Source: Malikia granosa
Lineage (GTDB): Bacteria > Pseudomonadota > Gammaproteobacteria > Burkholderiales > Burkholderiaceae_C
Direction: 5' to 3'
Assembly: GCF_002980595.1 (NCBI RefSeq)
Contig: NZ_PVLQ01000022.1
Span: forward strand, 1 to 51,875
DNA: 51,875 bases
In this document: positions 1 through 8,785 of the stretch, piece by piece
Layout: each line of letters starts with the position of its first letter
How positions within the stretch are numbered: the first letter of the stretch is position 1
Made by a program: the position numbers and the translations under genes
The notes under the pieces: model-generated
Told to the model about the DNA's origin: nothing
What the model saw: the letters and a program-made list of their open reading frames with translations, nothing else
Databases searched by the model: none

Positions 1-81
1 GGGTTTTTCAACGGCCTGCTAATGTAGCCTATCGCTGAAACAGAAAATCTGAACCTGTCGCAATCTGCCAAGGAGAATTCG

Positions 82-546
82 ATGAAAACCCTGTCCATCG
101 TCTGGCAACGCCTGGTCAACGACCAGGGCAAGACCTGCCCCCGCTGCCAGGGCACGGGAGACGCGGTCCGGCGGGCGCTCGAGCGGCTCAGGACCGTGCT
201 CGAGCCGCTGGGCGTGCAGCCGGTGCTCGAATGCCGCACGCTCGACATGCAGGCGTTCCAGCACCAGCCCGCGGAATCGAACCGGATCTGGGTCGATGGC
301 CAGCCGCTCGAGGCCTGGCTCGGGGGCCAGACCGGCGCCAGCCGCTGCTGCGATGCATGCGGCGAGCAGGACTGCCGCACGCTCGAGCTCGAAGGCCGCT
401 GCTACGAGGTGATCCCGGAGGAGCTGCTGGTGCGCGCCGGACTCAAGGCCGGCATCCGCCTGCTCGAGCCGGCACCCGCCAGCCAGGCGGCGGCCGGCAG
501 CGGCAAGCCCGCGAGCTGCTGCGGCTCGGGCGGCTGCTGCTACTGA
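82..546 (+). CDS. DUF2703-like cysteine-rich protein
   Basis: A 154-residue protein with no signal peptide or membrane segment. The N-terminal half (TCPRC at about 18-22, then a PAESNRIWVDGQPLEAWL stretch at about 64-81) looks like the small DUF2703 family, whose function is not established. A cysteine cluster follows (CCDACGEQDC), and the tail after an Ala/Gly linker is CCGSGGCCY, which suggests binding of a metal or metalloid. AAGGAG lies 6-11 nt before the ATG, so the start is well supported. It converges on the cation ATPase with 3 bp between the stop codons. The arsC-like gene nearby makes a heavy-metal or arsenic role tempting, but that is inference. Upstream there are only 81 bp of window, so operon partners to the left cannot be seen. 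Confidence 0.72.
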   Translation: MKTLSIVWQRLVNDQGKTCPRCQGTGDAVRRALERLRTVLEPLGVQPVLECRTLDMQAFQHQPAESNRIWVDGQPLEAWLGGQTGASRCCDACGEQDCRTLELEGRCYEVIPEELLVRAGLKAGIRLLEPAPASQAAAGSGKPASCCGSGGCCY

Positions 547-549
547 ATC

Positions 550-3366
550 TCAGGGGCGGCGCTGGCCATCCTGGCGCCGCAGCCAGAGCTTGCGCAGCTC
601 GCTGGACCACAGCACGCTGCTGGCCATCGCGACGCACAGCATCCATTGGCCGGGCGTCAGCGGCAGGGTGCCGAAGGCCCGGTTCAGCCAGTCCCATTCC
701 ACCACCGCGACCTGCAGGCCCAGGCCCAGCAGCACGGCGGCCCAGAGCAGGCGGTTGCCGAACAGACCGCGAAATGCGCTGGCCGACTCGGAGCGGGCAT
801 TGAAGGCGTTGAACAGCTGCGCCAGCACCAGCACGGTGAAGGCGGCGGTGCGCGCGGTCTCGAGCGATTGCCCGCCCTCGATCAGGCCGCCGGGCAGCAG
901 CCAGTCGAGCGTGAGCAGGGTGGCCAGCGCCATCACCAGGCCGGTCTGCAGCACGCCCCAGCCCATGCGTGCGTCGATGATGCGTTCGTCCGGGCGGCGC
1001 GGCCGGCGCTCCATCACATCGGTGCCCTGCGGATCGACCCCCATCGCCAGCGCCGGCGCCGAATCGGTGACCAGGTTAATCCACAGGATCTGCGTCGCCA
1101 GCAGCGGCAGCACCACGGCGCCGCCCGCATCGATCAACCCGAGCGCGCGCGCGCCGAGCACGCCGAGGAACACCGTCAGCACCTCGCCCATGTTCGACGA
1201 CAGCAGGTAGCGCAGGAACTTGCGGATGTTGTCGAGGATGGCGCGGCCCTCGCGCACCGCCGCGACGATGGTGGCGAAGTTGTCGTCGGCCAGGATCATC
1301 TGGCCGGCTTCCTTGGTGACCTCGGTGCCGGTGATGCCCATCGCCACGCCGATGTCGGCCGACCGGAGCGCCGGCGCGTCGTTGACACCGTCGCCGGTCA
1401 TCGCGACCACATGGCCCTGTGCCTGCAGCGCATCGACGATGCGCAGCTTGTGCGCGGGATCGACCCGGGCATAGACCGAGGTCGACCGCACCGCCTCGGC
1501 CAGCCCGGCCGCGTCGAGCGCGTCCAGCTCGGCCCCGGTCAGCGCGCTGCCGCCGGCCTCGATGATGCCGAGGTCGGACGCGATGCGCGCGGCCGTGCGC
1601 GGGTGGTCGCCGGTGATCATGATGATGCGGATGCCGGCGCGCTGCGCCTCCTGGATCGCGACCGCCGCCTCGGCGCGCGGCGGGTCGATGATGCCGACCG
1701 TGCCGACGAAGACCAGCTCCTGCTCGAGCGCCGCGCCGGCCTGTTCGTCCTCGTCGGCACGCAGCGGCCGATAGGCCACCGACAGGGTGCGCAGCGCCGC
1801 ATCCGACAGCTCGTCCACATCGGCCAGGGCGCGGGCGCGGATGGCCTCGCTCATCGGCACCACGTCCATGCCGACCCGGGCCGCGCTGCAGCGCTGCAGC
1901 AGCAGGTCGGGCGCGCCCTTGACGATGATGACGCGCTGGTCGCCCTGCTCGTGGTCGATCGCCAGCACCGACATCCGCTTGCGCTCGGAGGTGAACGGGA
2001 TCTCGGCGATGCGCTCGAAGCGCTCGCGCCGGCGCTCGTGCACGCCCAGCTTGCGCTCGGCGACCAGGAAGGCAGCCTCGGTCGGGTCGCCCTGGATCAC
2101 CCAGCTGCCGTCGGCCTGCTGACGCAGGTCGGCATTGCCGGCCAGGCTGCCGCCGCTGAGCATCAGCACCAGCTCGCTGTGCAGGGGCCCGGGCTCGATC
2201 AGGCGGCCCTGATGCCGGATGTCGCCGACCGGCTCGTAGCCCACGCCCTCGGGGTAGCTGGAGCCGGAAGCGGTCATGACGCGCTCGATCGCCATCTCGG
2301 CGCGGGTCAGGGTGCCGGTCTTGTCGGTGCAGATCACCGAGGCCGAGCCCAGGGTCTCGACCGACGACAGCTGCTTGACGATGGCCGACCGGCTCGCCAT
2401 GCGCTGGACCCCGATCGCCAGCACCAGCGACAGGATCGCCGGCAGGCCCTCGGGCACCGCCGCCACCGCCAGCGACACCCCCAGCAGCAGCACCGCCTCG
2501 ACATCGGCCAGGCTGCGCACCTCGGTCAGCAGCAGCACCGTGACCACCACCACCAGCGCGATCAGCAGCACGGCGCGCCCGAGCATGAGGCCGATCTGGC
2601 GCACCTCCTTCTGCAGCGGCGTGGCCTGCTCGGGCGTGGTGGCGAGCAGATGGGCGATGCGGCCCATCTCGGTGCTCATGCCGGTGGCGGTGACCAGCGC
2701 CAGCCCCGTGCCCTGGACCACCGCCGTGCCCTTGAACACCATGTTGGCGCGCTCGGCCAGGGGAGTGTCTGGCGGCAGGATGGCGGCGTCTTTCAGCACC
2801 GCCTCGCTCTCGCCGGTCAGCGAGGCCTCCTGCACGCGCAGCGCATGGGCCTGCAGCAGGCGCGCGTCGGCGCCGACGCGGTCACCCTCGGCCAGCTGCA
2901 GCAGGTCGCCCGGCACCAGCTCGGTGCTCGGCACCCGCAGCGGCACACCGTCGCGCAGCACGGCCGAGGTGACGGCGGTCAGCCGGGCCAGGGCGGCGGC
3001 GGCACGCTGCGAGCGAAGCTCCTGCAGGAAGCCGATCAGCGCGTTGAGCAGCACGATGACCAGGATCACCAGCGCGTCGATCGGCCAGCCGCCCGCCCCC
3101 TCCACGCGCCAGACCAGCAGCGTGATGCCGACCGCCGCCAGCAGCAGATAGACCAGCGGATCGTGGAACTGGGCCAGCAGGTGGCGCCAGGCCGGCACCG
3201 GCGCCTCGACCCGCAATTCGTTCGGACCGAAGCGCTCCAGCCTGCTGAGCGCCTCGGCGGCGGCAAGCCCCAGGCCGGGCTCGACACCCAGCTGGTCCGC
3301 CAGCGGCTGGGCCGGCTGGCTCCAGGCTGCCTGGACCAGGCCGGGCTCCGACGTCATGGTTGGCAT
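550..3366 (-). CDS. Cation-translocating P2-type ATPase
   Basis: 938 residues, normal length for a bacterial P2 (Ca2+/cation) ATPase of the inner membrane. It has an N-terminal cation-ATPase segment (FGPNEL), the actuator motif SLTGES, and the M4 motif VPEGLP typical of P2 rather than heavy-metal P1B pumps. The phosphorylation motif is CTDKTGTLT with the acceptor Asp at residue 348, followed by KGAPD in the nucleotide domain and TGDGVND in the hinge. Six helices at the C-terminus complete the fold. There is no CPC motif and no N-terminal heavy-metal domain, so Cu/Zn/Cd export is unlikely; Ca2+, Mn2+ or Mg2+ are possible substrates. It lies 61 bp downstream of the arsC-like gene on the same strand, so cotranscription is likely. 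Confidence 0.92.
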   Translation of the reverse strand: MPTMTSEPGLVQAAWSQPAQPLADQLGVEPGLGLAAAEALSRLERFGPNELRVEAPVPAWRHLLAQFHDPLVYLLLAAVGITLLVWRVEGAGGWPIDALVILVIVLLNALIGFLQELRSQRAAAALARLTAVTSAVLRDGVPLRVPSTELVPGDLLQLAEGDRVGADARLLQAHALRVQEASLTGESEAVLKDAAILPPDTPLAERANMVFKGTAVVQGTGLALVTATGMSTEMGRIAHLLATTPEQATPLQKEVRQIGLMLGRAVLLIALVVVVTVLLLTEVRSLADVEAVLLLGVSLAVAAVPEGLPAILSLVLAIGVQRMASRSAIVKQLSSVETLGSASVICTDKTGTLTRAEMAIERVMTASGSSYPEGVGYEPVGDIRHQGRLIEPGPLHSELVLMLSGGSLAGNADLRQQADGSWVIQGDPTEAAFLVAERKLGVHERRRERFERIAEIPFTSERKRMSVLAIDHEQGDQRVIIVKGAPDLLLQRCSAARVGMDVVPMSEAIRARALADVDELSDAALRTLSVAYRPLRADEDEQAGAALEQELVFVGTVGIIDPPRAEAAVAIQEAQRAGIRIIMITGDHPRTAARIASDLGIIEAGGSALTGAELDALDAAGLAEAVRSTSVYARVDPAHKLRIVDALQAQGHVVAMTGDGVNDAPALRSADIGVAMGITGTEVTKEAGQMILADDNFATIVAAVREGRAILDNIRKFLRYLLSSNMGEVLTVFLGVLGARALGLIDAGGAVVLPLLATQILWINLVTDSAPALAMGVDPQGTDVMERRPRRPDERIIDARMGWGVLQTGLVMALATLLTLDWLLPGGLIEGGQSLETARTAAFTVLVLAQLFNAFNARSESASAFRGLFGNRLLWAAVLLGLGLQVAVVEWDWLNRAFGTLPLTPGQWMLCVAMASSVLWSSELRKLWLRRQDGQRRP

Positions 3367-3427
3367 CTGCTTTCCCCTGGCTCGTGGAGCGTCCGGCCTC
3401 AGGATGCCGGCTGGCCGACGCGCGGCA

Positions 3428-3883
3428 TCAGCGCTGCGGCAGGCTGCCGGACTGGGAGGCGATGACCCGGCGCCCCTCGGCGTCGATCACGGCCTCGCCG
3501 TCCTCCTTGCTGAAGGCGCCGCGCTGCGCATCGGGCAGGATGTCGAGCACCAGCTCGGACGGCCGGCACAGCCGCACGCCCAGTGGCGTCACGACGATCG
3601 GGCGCTGGATCAGCACCGGATGCTGGCCGATGAAGTCGAGCAGCTGCTCGTCGCTCCACTTCGGGTTGCCCAGGTCCAAGGCCTCGTAGGGCGTGCCCTT
3701 CTGGCGCAGCAGCTCGCGCACGGTCATTCCCAGGCGCAGCAGCAGCACCTTGAGCTCGTCGCGGCTCGGCGGGGTCTTGAGGTACTCGACCACCTGCGGC
3801 TCGACGCCGCTGTTGCGGATCAGGGCCAGCGTGTTGCGCGAGGTGCCGCAAGCGGGGTTGTGATAGATGGTGATCGGGCTCAT
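3428..3883 (-). CDS. arsC: Arsenate reductase, glutaredoxin-dependent ArsC family
   Basis: 151 residues with a thioredoxin-like fold. The start MSPITIYHNPACGTSRN places the catalytic cysteine at residue 12, as in E. coli ArsC, which reduces arsenate to arsenite using glutathione and glutaredoxin. The later stretches RPIVVTPLGVRLCRPSE and the LGNPKWSDEQLLDFI region match the family. The frame is open about 70 residues further upstream, but that extension has no family similarity, so I use the ATG at 3883. No arsR, arsB or acr3 gene is visible, so this may be a stand-alone ArsC/Spx-family reductase rather than part of an ars operon. The 240 bp between this gene and phoD hold no gene I can support. 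Confidence 0.83.
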   Translation of the reverse strand: MSPITIYHNPACGTSRNTLALIRNSGVEPQVVEYLKTPPSRDELKVLLLRLGMTVRELLRQKGTPYEALDLGNPKWSDEQLLDFIGQHPVLIQRPIVVTPLGVRLCRPSELVLDILPDAQRGAFSKEDGEAVIDAEGRRVIASQSGSLPQR

Positions 3884-4123
3884 GCGGCTTCTCCGGTCGG
3901 GGTGTTGGCTGTCCAGGCATTGACGCTGGCCAGCGGTGACGGCCTCACCGGCCTCACCGACAGCTCTCGGCGCGATCAGGTCCGGCAGCTCGACGATGAC
4001 CGGGCCTGGACCAGCGGGCAGCTGGCATTGCCCCTGCCCCGCTGTCGCATGGAGGAGCCCCTGGCCTGGCTTCAATGTCGCTTGATTATTGCGTGAATCC
4101 ATGGCCAGGCGGTGTCTGCCGGA

Positions 4124-5815
4124 TCAGCCCAGGCCAGGGGTGTAGACCAGGGTCTTGCCGGCCGCCGTATCGACGGCATAGCTGCGGCTGTCGATGCGGT
4201 CGACGAACACCCATTCGCCCTTGGCCGCGCTGGCCGTGAAGCTCATCTTGAGGAAGCCGCGCCGCTTGGGGTCCATCCAGTCGAGGTCGTCGATCACGTT
4301 CTCGAAGATGGACTTGACCTGCTCCGGCGGCAGCGCGGCCAGGTAGCTCTCGAGACCGGGCGAGCTCACGCTCGAGGTCGCGAACTCCTCGCCGACCTTG
4401 CTGCCATTCATCAGCGTCAGGCTGCTGTGCCAGGCATTGTGGGTGTCGCCGGCCAACACGACCAGCTTCTTGCCGAGCTGGGCGACGGTCCCAAGCAGAA
4501 TCTCGCGCGCGACCGGATAGCCGTCCCAGGCGTCGAGGTTGTAGCCGAGCTCGGGGTTCTTGGCCGGATCGAGCAGGTCCTGCTGGGCCTGGGTGCGCAG
4601 CGCCACGGGAGTCGCCTTGGCAGTCAGGTAGTCGGTCACGGCCTTGGCGCCATCCGCCACGGCGGTCGGCGAGGTATTGGCCGGGTTCAGGGCGTTCAGG
4701 ATCGAGACCGGCACCGTCATGCGCGCCATCAGCACCTGCTGGCCCAGCACCTGCCAGCTCGCCTTCGAGGCGCTCATCTGGCCCTGCAGCCATTGCAGCT
4801 GCTCGGCGCCCAGCAGCTGGCGCGTGGGCGAAGCCAACGTGGCCAGCGCGCTGGCCTGGGTCGCCGGGTTGAACAGCTGCTCGGTCGTGACCTGCTGGTC
4901 GCGCCCGACCAGGCGGGTGTCGAGCATGTGCAGCGACAGCAGGTTGCCGAAGTCGAAGCTGCGGTAGATCTTGCCCTGGTCGGCGCCGCTGCGCACCGGC
5001 ATCCATTCATGCCAGGCCTGCAGGGCGGCCGCGCGGCGGGCGGCAAAGCTGCCCTCCTTGGCCGGGTCGTGGTTCTCGGCGCCATCCTTGTAGGCATCGT
5101 TGGCGATCTCGTGATCGTCCCAGACCGCGATCATCGGCAGCCGCGCATGCAGGTCCTTGGCGTCCGGGTCGCTGCGGTACTGGGCATGGCGCTGGCGGTA
5201 GTCGGCCAGCGTCAGCAGTTCGTTGGCGGGCTGGACCACGCGGCCGAGCTTGTCCGCGTTCGCGGAGGCATAGCCGCCAGCCGCGTACTCGTAGATGTAG
5301 TCGCCCAGATGCAGCGCGAACTGTGCGTCGGACTTGGCGACCTCGGCATAGACGTTGAAGAAGCCGGCCGGGTAGTTGGCGCAGGACAGCACCGCCAGCC
5401 TGACCTCGCTGACCGAGCCGGTCGGCAGGGTGCGGGCCCGGCCGACCGCGGAGACATGGCGGCCCTGGCGGAAGCGGTAGAAATATTCGGTGTTGGCAAC
5501 CAGTCCGGTCGCATCGACCTTGGCGGTGAAGCCGGTCGCCGCAGTTGCGGTCACGCTGCCGCTCTTGACGATGTCGGCAAAGCCCTTGTCGCTCGCGACC
5601 TCCCAGCTCAACTCGACCGCGGCCTCGCTGTCGGGATAGCGCGCATGGGTCCAGAGGATCACGCGGTCGGCCAGCGGGTCGCCGCTGGCGACGCCATACA
5701 GGAACTGGGGCACGGCATCGTCACCGCCGCAGGCGCTCAGGGCGGCGCCGGCCGACAGGGCGGCGGCCACGGTGGACAGACGGATGACGAAATCGCGGCG
5801 ATGGATCGGGTTCAT
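4124..5815 (-). CDS. phoD: Alkaline phosphatase D family protein
   Basis: 563 residues. The N-terminus has a twin-arginine motif (RRDF at residues 6-9), a hydrophobic stretch and LSACGG, so it is probably a Tat-exported lipoprotein with Cys29 as the lipid site. The PhoD-like N-terminal domain begins at GVASGDPLADRVILWTH. The metallophosphoesterase part carries LHLGDYIYEY, AVWDDHEIAND and LAGDTHNAWH, the metal ligands expected of PhoD. These enzymes hydrolyse phosphodiesters and monoesters outside the cytoplasm with Ca2+/Fe3+ and are usually induced by phosphate starvation. It is divergent from a second secreted phosphatase at 6003 with 187 bp between them, which supports a shared phosphorus-scavenging role. 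The fold is clear; the physiological substrate is not. Confidence 0.93.
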   Translation of the reverse strand: MNPIHRRDFVIRLSTVAAALSAGAALSACGGDDAVPQFLYGVASGDPLADRVILWTHARYPDSEAAVELSWEVASDKGFADIVKSGSVTATAATGFTAKVDATGLVANTEYFYRFRQGRHVSAVGRARTLPTGSVSEVRLAVLSCANYPAGFFNVYAEVAKSDAQFALHLGDYIYEYAAGGYASANADKLGRVVQPANELLTLADYRQRHAQYRSDPDAKDLHARLPMIAVWDDHEIANDAYKDGAENHDPAKEGSFAARRAAALQAWHEWMPVRSGADQGKIYRSFDFGNLLSLHMLDTRLVGRDQQVTTEQLFNPATQASALATLASPTRQLLGAEQLQWLQGQMSASKASWQVLGQQVLMARMTVPVSILNALNPANTSPTAVADGAKAVTDYLTAKATPVALRTQAQQDLLDPAKNPELGYNLDAWDGYPVAREILLGTVAQLGKKLVVLAGDTHNAWHSSLTLMNGSKVGEEFATSSVSSPGLESYLAALPPEQVKSIFENVIDDLDWMDPKRRGFLKMSFTASAAKGEWVFVDRIDSRSYAVDTAAGKTLVYTPGLG

Positions 5816-5849
5816 GGGCAGGTGCAGGGAGTGGGAATCCTCTTCACCT

Positions 5850-5868
5850 TAGACAGCGTTTGTGAAAG
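5850..5868 (-). promoter_or_regulatory. Possible Pho-box-like site upstream of phoD
   Basis: Read on the minus strand, this holds CTTTCAC, five bases, then CTGTCTA, upstream of the phoD start. The PhoB consensus is two CTGTCAT-like heptamers separated by four bases. Here the spacer is one base too long and the match is imperfect, so it is a suggestion only. Confidence 0.22.
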
Positions 5869-5969
5869 CCTGTTGAAGGCGCGGATCAGGATGGAAAGCG
5901 ATGCCCCGGATTGACCACCGGCGCCTGCCACGAAGAATTAATCGTTCCGTCACAGGGCAGCGTTAGGCT

Positions 5970-6002
5970 TTGTGCCATCTGTTTTCAATTGGATATTGAA
6001 CC
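5970..6002 (+). promoter_or_regulatory. Promoter-like segment abutting the 5'-nucleotidase start
   Basis: TTGTGC at 5970-5975 and GATATT at 5992-5997 are separated by 16 bp, a weak sigma70-like pair. Only five bases separate the -10-like hexamer from the ATG, and no Shine-Dalgarno sequence is present. An inverted repeat TTCAAT-N5-ATTGAA spans 5984-6000. A leaderless or nearly leaderless transcript would fit. Confidence 0.35.
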
Positions 6003-7895
6003 ATGTCACGCATCGACCTCGATTTCACCCCGCTGCGCCCGGCGGCCATGGCGGCGCTGGCCGCCCTCACCTTCGGCCTGGCCGCCTGCGGCAGCGACGA
6101 CATCAGCTACAAGGCGATCGACATCAACATCGCCCACATCAACGACCACCACTCGCAGCTCGACCCGATCGCGGCACAGACCCTCAAGCTCGACGGCGTC
6201 GACACCCAGGTCGACCTCGGCGGCTTCGCGCGCCAGACCGCCGTCTTCAAGTCGCTCGCCAGCACGCCCAACCTGCTCAAGCTGCACGCCGGCGACGCCA
6301 ACACCGGCACTCTCTACTACACCTTCTTCAAGGGCGAGGCCGACGCCAAGCTCATGAACAGCATCTGCTTCGACGCCTTCGTGCCCGGCAACCACGAGTT
6401 CGACGACGGCGATGCCCAGCTCAAGACCTTCCTCGACGCGCTGGCCAACCCCGCGCTCGGCGGGGCCTGCGGCACCCAGACCGTCGCGGCCAACATCCTG
6501 CCCAAGGCCGGCACCGCGCTGGCACCGGCTGGCGGCAAGGCCTACCTGAAGCCCTATGTGATCAAGAAGATCGACGGCGTCGATGTCGGCATCGTCGGCC
6601 TGACGGTCTCGGCCAAGACCGTCAACTCCTCGCGCCCCCTGTCCACCACCGAGTTCAAGGACGAGGCCAGCTCGGCCCAGCAGGCGATCGACGAGCTGCG
6701 CGGCCAGGGCGTGCGTCACATCGTGCTGCTGTCCCACCTGGGCTACGAGGCCGACAAGAAGATCGCGCCGCAGCTGACCGATGTCGACGTGATCATCGGC
6801 GGCGACTCGCACAGCCTGCTGGGCTACTTCAGCGCCGTCGGCGTGAGCGCCTCGTCGGGCAGCTACCCGACCCTGGTCAAGAACAAGTCGGGCGACACGG
6901 TCTGCATCGGCCAGGCTTGGGAATACGCCAAGGCCTATGGCCTGATGAACGTCAAGTTCGACGACCAGGCGCGCGTGCAGAGCTGCGGCGGCCAGGCCAG
7001 GCTGGTGATCGGCGACAGCTTCAAGCGCAAGGACGGCGCCGGTGCCTGGCAGACCCTGGCTGACGCCGACAAGCAGGCGCTGTTGACCAAGCTGGCATCG
7101 GTGCCGCAGGTCCAGGTCGTCACGCCCGACGCGGCCACCGCTGCCGCGCTCAAGACCGACTACTCGGACAAGGTCGCGGCGCAGAAGGCGATCAAGATCG
7201 GCGCAGCCAGCGAGGCGCTGTGCCTGGTCCGCATGCCGGGCGAAAGCACCAACCGCAGCGGCAGCACCGCCGGTTGCGAGACCGCCAACACCCTGGCGCG
7301 CGGCAGCGACGCGGCCCAGGTCGTCGCCGAGGCCTTCCTGAACGCGAGCAAGCGCGCCGACTTCGCGCTGCAGAACGCCGGTGGCGTGCGCATCGCGATC
7401 CCGGCCGGCGACCTCAGCATGGACACCGCCTTCACGGTGCTGCCCTTCACCAACGTGCTGGTCGAGATGAGCCTGACAGGCGAGCAGATCGTCGCGGCGC
7501 TGGAAGACGGCGTGGCCAACTACGACGCCAGCAGCTCGACCGGCTCCCACCCCTACGCGGCCGGCCTGCGCTGGGACCTGGACCTGAGCAAGGCCAAGGG
7601 CCAGCGCTTTGGCAACGTGCAGGTGCGCAACAAGACCACCGGCGCCTGGAGCGCGATCGACAAGAGCAAGACCTATGTGCTGGTGACCAACGACTTCGTC
7701 GCGGCCGGCGGTGACGGCTACGCGACCCTGGGCACGCAGTACAAGGCCGGCAACTATGTCAACACCTACCTGCTCTACACCCAGAGCTTCGTCGACTATG
7801 TCAAGGCCAAGGGCAGCATCGCCCGCCCGGCCCGCGCCGACTACTCGCACCAGAAGGTGATCTCGAAGGCGGGCGTGACCCTGGCCGCCAACTGA
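6003..7895 (+). CDS. UshA-type 5'-nucleotidase / bifunctional metallophosphatase
   Basis: 630 residues. The N-terminus is a lipoprotein signal ending LAAC, with Cys29 as the lipid site. The metallophosphoesterase domain has HINDHHSQLD, LHAGD, PGNHEFDDGD, LLSHLGYEAD and IIGGDSH, the five metal and catalytic motifs of the 5'-nucleotidase family. The C-terminal substrate domain (about residues 390-600) includes FALQNAGGVR and the DGYATLG region. These enzymes strip phosphate from extracellular nucleotides, and some act on cyclic nucleotides or UDP-sugars. Divergent from phoD and followed by a good terminator, so probably monocistronic. I leave the symbol blank because UshA, NucA and CpdB-type activities cannot be separated by eye. 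The start lacks a ribosome binding site. Confidence 0.9.
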   Translation: MSRIDLDFTPLRPAAMAALAALTFGLAACGSDDISYKAIDINIAHINDHHSQLDPIAAQTLKLDGVDTQVDLGGFARQTAVFKSLASTPNLLKLHAGDANTGTLYYTFFKGEADAKLMNSICFDAFVPGNHEFDDGDAQLKTFLDALANPALGGACGTQTVAANILPKAGTALAPAGGKAYLKPYVIKKIDGVDVGIVGLTVSAKTVNSSRPLSTTEFKDEASSAQQAIDELRGQGVRHIVLLSHLGYEADKKIAPQLTDVDVIIGGDSHSLLGYFSAVGVSASSGSYPTLVKNKSGDTVCIGQAWEYAKAYGLMNVKFDDQARVQSCGGQARLVIGDSFKRKDGAGAWQTLADADKQALLTKLASVPQVQVVTPDAATAAALKTDYSDKVAAQKAIKIGAASEALCLVRMPGESTNRSGSTAGCETANTLARGSDAAQVVAEAFLNASKRADFALQNAGGVRIAIPAGDLSMDTAFTVLPFTNVLVEMSLTGEQIVAALEDGVANYDASSSTGSHPYAAGLRWDLDLSKAKGQRFGNVQVRNKTTGAWSAIDKSKTYVLVTNDFVAAGGDGYATLGTQYKAGNYVNTYLLYTQSFVDYVKAKGSIARPARADYSHQKVISKAGVTLAAN

Positions 7896-7916
7896 CGCCG
7901 CAGCGCGCATGAACAG

Positions 7917-7947
7917 GAAAGCCGGCAATGCCGGCTTTCTGCTTTTT
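7917..7947 (+). terminator. Rho-independent terminator after the 5'-nucleotidase
   Basis: A 10-bp perfect stem (GAAAGCCGGC at 7917-7926 with GCCGGCTTTC at 7930-7939) and a 3-nt loop, followed by TGCTTTTT. The T-run lies on the plus side only, so it ends the nucleotidase transcript; queC converges from the right and stops 50 bp away. Confidence 0.82.
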
Positions 7948-7996
7948 GGCTGGCCGGCGACGGACTCCCCGCGATCCCGACGGCCGATCAGCCGGA

Positions 7997-8746
7997 CTAG
8001 GTCGCAGGGCCACCCATGGCGTTCGACAGGCCGGCGCGCCAGCGCTGCCAGCCGCGCGCGCGCAGCTCGCAGGCCGGACAGCTGCCGCAGCCCCAGCCCC
8101 AGTCGTGGCGGTGCTCGCGGTCGCCAAGGTAGCAGGTGTGGCTGTGCTCGACGATCAGGTCGACCAGCGCCTGACCGCCGCCCGCCACGCCCGACTCGGC
8201 GCCGAGTTGCTCGGCCAGGGCCCAGGTCTGCGCCTTGTCGATCCACATCAGCGGCGTCTCGAGCAGCAGGCGCCGGTCCAGCCCGAGCGAGAGCGCGACC
8301 TGCAGCGCCTTGATCGTGTCGTCGCGGCAATCGGGGTAGCCCGAGAAATCGGTCTCGCAGACCCCGGTCACGACCACCTGCAGACCGCGGCGGTAGGCCA
8401 GTGCCGCTGCCAGCGTCAGGAACACCAGGTTGCGCCCCGGCACGAAGGTGTTCGGCAGGCCGCTGGCCTCGATCTGGAACGCCATCTCGCGCGTCAGCGA
8501 GGTCTCGCTGACCTGGCCCAGCACGCCGACATCGAGCACATGGTCATCGCCCAGCCGCCCGGCCCAGGCCGGGAACTGGCGCCGCAGCTCGGCCAGCACG
8601 CTCAGGCGCGCCTCCATCTCGACCGCATGGCGCTGGCCGTAATGGAAACCCAGGGTTTCGACGCGCTGGTAGCGCTGCAGGGCATGGGCCAGGCAGGTGG
8701 TGGAATCCTGCCCGCCCGAGAACAGGACGAGAGCGGTGGTATGCAT
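7997..8746 (-). CDS. queC: 7-cyano-7-deazaguanine synthase QueC
   Basis: 249 residues, a little longer than the usual 220-235. The PP-loop ATP-binding motif SGGQDSTTC lies at residues 10-18. The middle has [11 protein letters not shown] and a zinc site near the C-terminus ([10 protein letters not shown]), as in QueC. It makes preQ0 from 7-carboxy-7-deazaguanine, ammonia and ATP in the queuosine pathway in the cytoplasm. No other queuosine gene is in the window. It lies 39 bp downstream of the hybrid kinase on the same strand and could be read from it, although the functions are unrelated. Confidence 0.97.
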   Translation of the reverse strand: MHTTALVLFSGGQDSTTCLAHALQRYQRVETLGFHYGQRHAVEMEARLSVLAELRRQFPAWAGRLGDDHVLDVGVLGQVSETSLTREMAFQIEASGLPNTFVPGRNLVFLTLAAALAYRRGLQVVVTGVCETDFSGYPDCRDDTIKALQVALSLGLDRRLLLETPLMWIDKAQTWALAEQLGAESGVAGGGQALVDLIVEHSHTCYLGDREHRHDWGWGCGSCPACELRARGWQRWRAGLSNAMGGPAT

Positions 8747-8785
8747 GGCCGCTATGGTAAGCGCCTTGCCGACCCAACGGCGAGA

